A stretch of 7,795 bases of DNA from Gemmatimonadota bacterium (lineage in GTDB: Bacteria > Gemmatimonadota > Gemmatimonadetes > Longimicrobiales > Gaopeijiaceae): NCBI GenBank assembly GCA_030618065.1, contig JAUXEE010000078.1, positions 1 to 7,795 on the forward strand. The letters are read 5' to 3'. The notes beneath the pieces are model-generated. The model was not told the DNA's origin and made no database searches. It saw only the letters and a list, made by a program, of their open reading frames with translations. Made by a program: the position numbers and the translations under genes. Every line of letters starts with the position of its first letter. The first letter of the stretch is position 1. Shown one piece after another: positions 5,087 through 7,795 of this stretch.

Positions 5087-6634
5087 TCAACCCCCATGCC
5101 GGCGGACGGCCTGAAGGTCGACAACGGTACGCTTCTCTGGAGCCAGGAGCGTGATTTCGGAGACCTTGTCCAGTGGAAGGGGAAGCTCCACCACGATGTT
5201 GGTCACACCGCTTCCGCTTTGGACTCGGGCCGAGACCGGGACGCGTAAGGTCCCCCCCGCCGTCGAGAACTCTGCATAGTATCCTGGAGTGGGGCTCCGG
5301 GCCCCCGCACTTCCGGGAAGCGTGAACCAGTGCTCGTCACCATCGGGTTCGACGGCTCCGATGAGCAGGCTACCGCCGTCGATCGGAAACTGGGGAGGCC
5401 CAGGTGACGGCTGACCAGGGATCTCCCAACTACTGATCTCTTCGATGAATGGATATACCAGCTCCCACCCGTAGTCGGAAACGTGGTGGGATCCCGTGCA
5501 ATAGCCCATGAAGTCGTAGGTGGTTTGCGGGTTGTAGGTCTTCCCCGAAAGCCAGGGCATGGTCGCGTCGGGCAACACGATATTGTATCCCCACACGCCG
5601 ATGTTGCCGTTGGGATAGGGATAGTCGGGATCGGGGCTGCCCTCCTTGCCGGTGCACCGCACGTGGCGGCGACCCTGGGCGTGTCCCATCTCGTGAACGA
5701 AGGTGGAAGAGGTCAACGGTGCCGAACCGCGCCAGGCGCTCACGATCGTCCTGGTCCACCCGTTCTCTTTCGTGGGGAAGTCGGGCCTATCGATGGCCTG
5801 CCCCCCCGTCCGAACACAGTGGTGCACCAGGCCGGCGTAGTACTGGGCCGGATTCGCATTGTCCTCGAAGCGCAGTTGGGAAAGGGCAGCCAAGAGCCCG
5901 GTATAGCTGTCGAGGGATTCGGTCCAGAGGAATGGTTCCCGCAAGGTCATCACGACGCGCTGGGTGGGGCTGCGCCGGTGCAGGAGCTCCCCCAGCGTCT
6001 CGACGTCGGAGGTGGAGAGTTCCGGCACATCGGAGCAGCTTCCAGGATACTCGTGCTGGACCGGCACAACCGTGACCCGGATCACCTGGTGGCTGTCCTC
6101 GAAGCCGATGGGCTCTGGCGTCAGAGGGTAGATGGGCGGGGGGAGTGGGATGGAGCCTTTTCCCTTGCCGTCGAGCTCCAGCAGGTAGATCTGAAAGGTC
6201 GAGCCGTGGGCGGCGAGTTCGGGGGAAAGCTCCCAGGAGATGCTCAGATCCCTGCTCCCGAATGTGCTTGTTCCTTTCCCCACGAAGATCTCTTCGGTGA
6301 GGGTCTCGCTCTCCCCGTCAGGCAGGACGACCTTCAACTCCGCCCGAATCACCCTGGGCTTCCACTTCTTATCCACCTCCCAGACTCCCCAGATGAGCGT
6401 CTGCCGGTCCTCGATGAGTCTCGCGTTCCGCTCAGCCAGGGGAACCCATTGACCACCTTGGAAAATCGGGATCCCCACCCCCTGGTTGGCCAACACCCGG
6501 GTCAGCCGGATCCCCTTGGCATAGGGGAGATCGGGAAAGGTCGAATCGTCCAAACCGGACGGGTCGGTTCCGCCGTCGCACCCCATGAAGAACGCCAGCG
6601 CCAGGGGCAAAAAGAACAACAGCCGACCGGTCAT
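5087..6634 (-). CDS. Zinc metallopeptidase lipoprotein (metzincin, M66-like)
   Basis: 515 residues from the ATG at 6634. MTGRLLFFLPLALAFFMGC is a lipoprotein signal with Cys19 as the likely lipidated residue; the lipobox (F-M-G-C) is somewhat atypical. Asp20 follows. The catalytic site is HEMGHAQGRRH (314-324), a full HExxHxxGxxH zinc motif with His314, His318, His324 and Glu315. YDFMGYC supplies a Met-turn candidate at Met376, as in metzincins. PYPNGNIGVWGYN (339-351) lies between them. About 420-515 is a beta-rich tail; GDEHWFTLPG recalls pre-peptidase C-terminal (PPC-type) domains, but this is tentative. About 35-190 also looks beta-rich. It probably cleaves proteins in the periplasm or at the cell surface; the substrate is unknown. 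An in-frame start at 6727 would overlap the formate dehydrogenase gene by 58 bases and bury the signal peptide, so I rejected it. The gene follows formate dehydrogenase by 35 bases and may be read through from it. Confidence 0.88.
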   Translation of the reverse strand: MTGRLLFFLPLALAFFMGCDGGTDPSGLDDSTFPDLPYAKGIRLTRVLANQGVGIPIFQGGQWVPLAERNARLIEDRQTLIWGVWEVDKKWKPRVIRAELKVVLPDGESETLTEEIFVGKGTSTFGSRDLSISWELSPELAAHGSTFQIYLLELDGKGKGSIPLPPPIYPLTPEPIGFEDSHQVIRVTVVPVQHEYPGSCSDVPELSTSDVETLGELLHRRSPTQRVVMTLREPFLWTESLDSYTGLLAALSQLRFEDNANPAQYYAGLVHHCVRTGGQAIDRPDFPTKENGWTRTIVSAWRGSAPLTSSTFVHEMGHAQGRRHVRCTGKEGSPDPDYPYPNGNIGVWGYNIVLPDATMPWLSGKTYNPQTTYDFMGYCTGSHHVSDYGWELVYPFIEEISSWEIPGQPSPGPPQFPIDGGSLLIGAVEPDGDEHWFTLPGSAGARSPTPGYYAEFSTAGGTLRVPVSARVQSGSGVTNIVVELPLPLDKVSEITLLAPEKRTVVDLQAVRRHGG

Positions 6635-6640
6635 ACCCAC

Positions 6641-6646
6641 CCTTCC
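6641..6646 (-). promoter_or_regulatory. Ribosome binding site that decides the lipoprotein start
   Basis: On the minus strand GGAAGG stands six bases before the ATG at 6634. Together with the signal peptide that begins at this codon it selects the 515-residue form over the 546-residue form starting at 6727. Confidence 0.7.
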
Positions 6647-6669
6647 GCGGGGGACCGAAGCCAAGCGCC

Positions 6670-7795
6670 TTACTCCGTCAAACAGGGTTCCAACGATTCG
6701 GCCGGCTCGAGCTTGGCGGCGCAGCACTTGTACTCGGCGGTGCGGGTGATGTTGTCAAACGCATCGTTGGTCAGGAGGTTGGTGGAAGCTTCCACGAAAT
6801 GGAAGGGCATCCATACCGCCCCCGGGCGAGTTTTCTTCGCCACCTTCGCGCGCACTACGATTGAGCCACGCCGCGTGGTGACGCGCACCAGCCCACCATC
6901 GCTGATTCCCAATTGTTCAGCGTCCTTCGGGTGGATCTCGGCGAAATTCTCGTCCTCCTTCTGTGTAATCGTTTCACTCTCCCGCGTCATGTTGCCGATG
7001 TTGTAGTGGTACAGGGTACGACCCGTCGACAACACCAGCGGGTACTCGTCATCGGGCATCTCTGCGGGAGGGCGGAAGTCGATGACGTTCATCAGGCCCT
7101 TGCCCCGGGTGAAGCGGCCATCATGCAGATACTTCGTTCCTGGGTGTTCTTCCGTGGGACAAGGCCACTGCAACCCCACGTCGTCGATTCGGTCATAGGA
7201 GATGCCGCCATAACTGGGTGTCAGGCTGGCCATTTCGTCGAAAACGTCACTGGCGGAATCATAGTGCATAGGGTAGCCCATGGCAGTCGATACATCGCAG
7301 ATGATCTGCCAGTCCGGGCGAGCCTCGCCTGGGGGATCGACTGCCTTTCTCACCCGTTGAACCCGTCGCTCGCTGTTGGTGAAGGTGCCGTCCTTCTCCG
7401 CAAAGCAGGTGGCGGGCAGCACGACGTCCGCCAGCTTGGCGGTTTCCGTCATGAAGATTTCCTGTACCAACAGGAATTCCAACTTCTCCAGGCTCTCGAT
7501 AACCTTGGACTGGTTCGGCTCACTCCGAACCGGGTCTTCGCCGAAGGCATAGAAGGCCTTGAGGACACCCTCATGGGCCTTCTCGATGAAGTCGGTAATG
7601 CGTCCGCCCTTGTTGGTTGGGATCTCCACACCCCATGCCGTACCGAACTTCTCCCTCATAGCTTCGTCGGAAACCTTTTGGTAGCCCGGGAACACGGAGT
7701 GGATGGCGCCCATATCGCAGCCGCCCTGCACGTTGTTTTGGCCACGGAGGGGATTGACGCCGGAGGAGGGTTTTCCGATTTGACCGCACAGCATG
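6670..7795 (-). CDS. fdhF: Formate dehydrogenase alpha subunit, C-terminal part (5' end cut by window edge)
   Basis: At least 374 residues, continuing beyond the right edge; a full alpha subunit is about 700-950 residues, so the N-terminal Fe-S domain and the active-site Cys/Sec lie outside. The first ATG seen (7794) is internal, because the protein already reads MLCGQIGKPSSGVNPLRGQ, a mid-protein segment. NPLRGQNNVQGGCDMG (about 14-29) is characteristic of formate dehydrogenase alpha subunits of the molybdopterin oxidoreductase family. ADVVLPATCFAEKDGTFTNS (122-141) with ERRVQR is the conserved cofactor-binding segment. From about 250 onward (YPLVLSTGR, then MTRESETI, IHPKDAEQLGI, GAVWMPFHF) lies the molybdopterin dinucleotide-binding domain. 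It oxidises formate to CO2 or reduces CO2, using a bis-MGD molybdenum or tungsten cofactor, usually with NuoE/F-like or membrane partners that are not seen here. It ends with TAA at 6670-6672. Family is secure; the gene symbol follows general usage. Confidence 0.92.
   Translation of the reverse strand, partial: MLCGQIGKPSSGVNPLRGQNNVQGGCDMGAIHSVFPGYQKVSDEAMREKFGTAWGVEIPTNKGGRITDFIEKAHEGVLKAFYAFGEDPVRSEPNQSKVIESLEKLEFLLVQEIFMTETAKLADVVLPATCFAEKDGTFTNSERRVQRVRKAVDPPGEARPDWQIICDVSTAMGYPMHYDSASDVFDEMASLTPSYGGISYDRIDDVGLQWPCPTEEHPGTKYLHDGRFTRGKGLMNVIDFRPPAEMPDDEYPLVLSTGRTLYHYNIGNMTRESETITQKEDENFAEIHPKDAEQLGISDGGLVRVTTRRGSIVVRAKVAKKTRPGAVWMPFHFVEASTNLLTNDAFDNITRTAEYKCCAAKLEPAESLEPCLTE

Noticed and set aside
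6635..6727. Extended N-terminus of the lipoprotein (31 more residues, start at 6727)
   Set aside because: It would overlap the formate dehydrogenase reading frame and place the lipoprotein signal internally. A good ribosome site and signal peptide start at 6634.
5483..7006. Long plus-strand open frame (about 507 codons) opposite the lipoprotein and the formate dehydrogenase end
   Set aside because: It runs across two convincing minus-strand genes and their gap, has low-complexity composition and no family signature.

Overview
This 7.8 kb window looks like chromosomal DNA from a GC-rich, diderm (Gram-negative) bacterium. It encodes an outer-membrane beta-barrel protein of the Omp85 type and a lipoprotein. 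I cannot place it securely. The mix of a C-terminal Omp85 barrel protein, a metzincin lipoprotein and divergent fatty-acid-type enzymes would fit Gemmatimonadota or a similar deep-branching phylum, but that is inference. I see no tRNA, rRNA, CRISPR array, insertion sequence or phage gene.

All five genes lie on the minus strand, so transcription runs from the right edge to the left. From 7795 down: (1) the C-terminal part of a formate dehydrogenase alpha subunit, cut by the window edge; (2) a zinc-metallopeptidase lipoprotein, 35 bases downstream of it; (3) after a 182-base gap rich in inverted repeats, an 868-residue outer-membrane protein whose N-terminal half carries HipA/FAM20-like kinase signatures and whose C-terminal half is an Omp85 barrel; (4) after a 159-base gap with a terminator-like hairpin, a complete thiolase; (5) 14 bases further on, a divergent 3-hydroxyacyl-CoA dehydrogenase, cut by the left edge. 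The last gene is open from its ATG to base 1 without a stop.

The thiolase and dehydrogenase form a clear two-gene unit for the last oxidative and thiolytic steps of a beta-oxidation-like pathway, or its reverse. Both depart from the classical active-site motifs, so their substrate may be unusual. The metallopeptidase and the barrel protein are both envelope proteins but are separated by a structured gap and need not work together. The formate dehydrogenase is a redox enzyme with no evident link to the others.

The most interesting item is the barrel protein. It has no POTRA domains that I can see. Instead it has a secreted domain with an intact D-x-H-x-x-N catalytic-loop motif and a downstream metal-binding Asp candidate, followed by a small glycine/aspartate-rich beta region and then the barrel. 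If real, this is a predicted kinase-like enzyme tethered to, or delivered by, an outer-membrane barrel.
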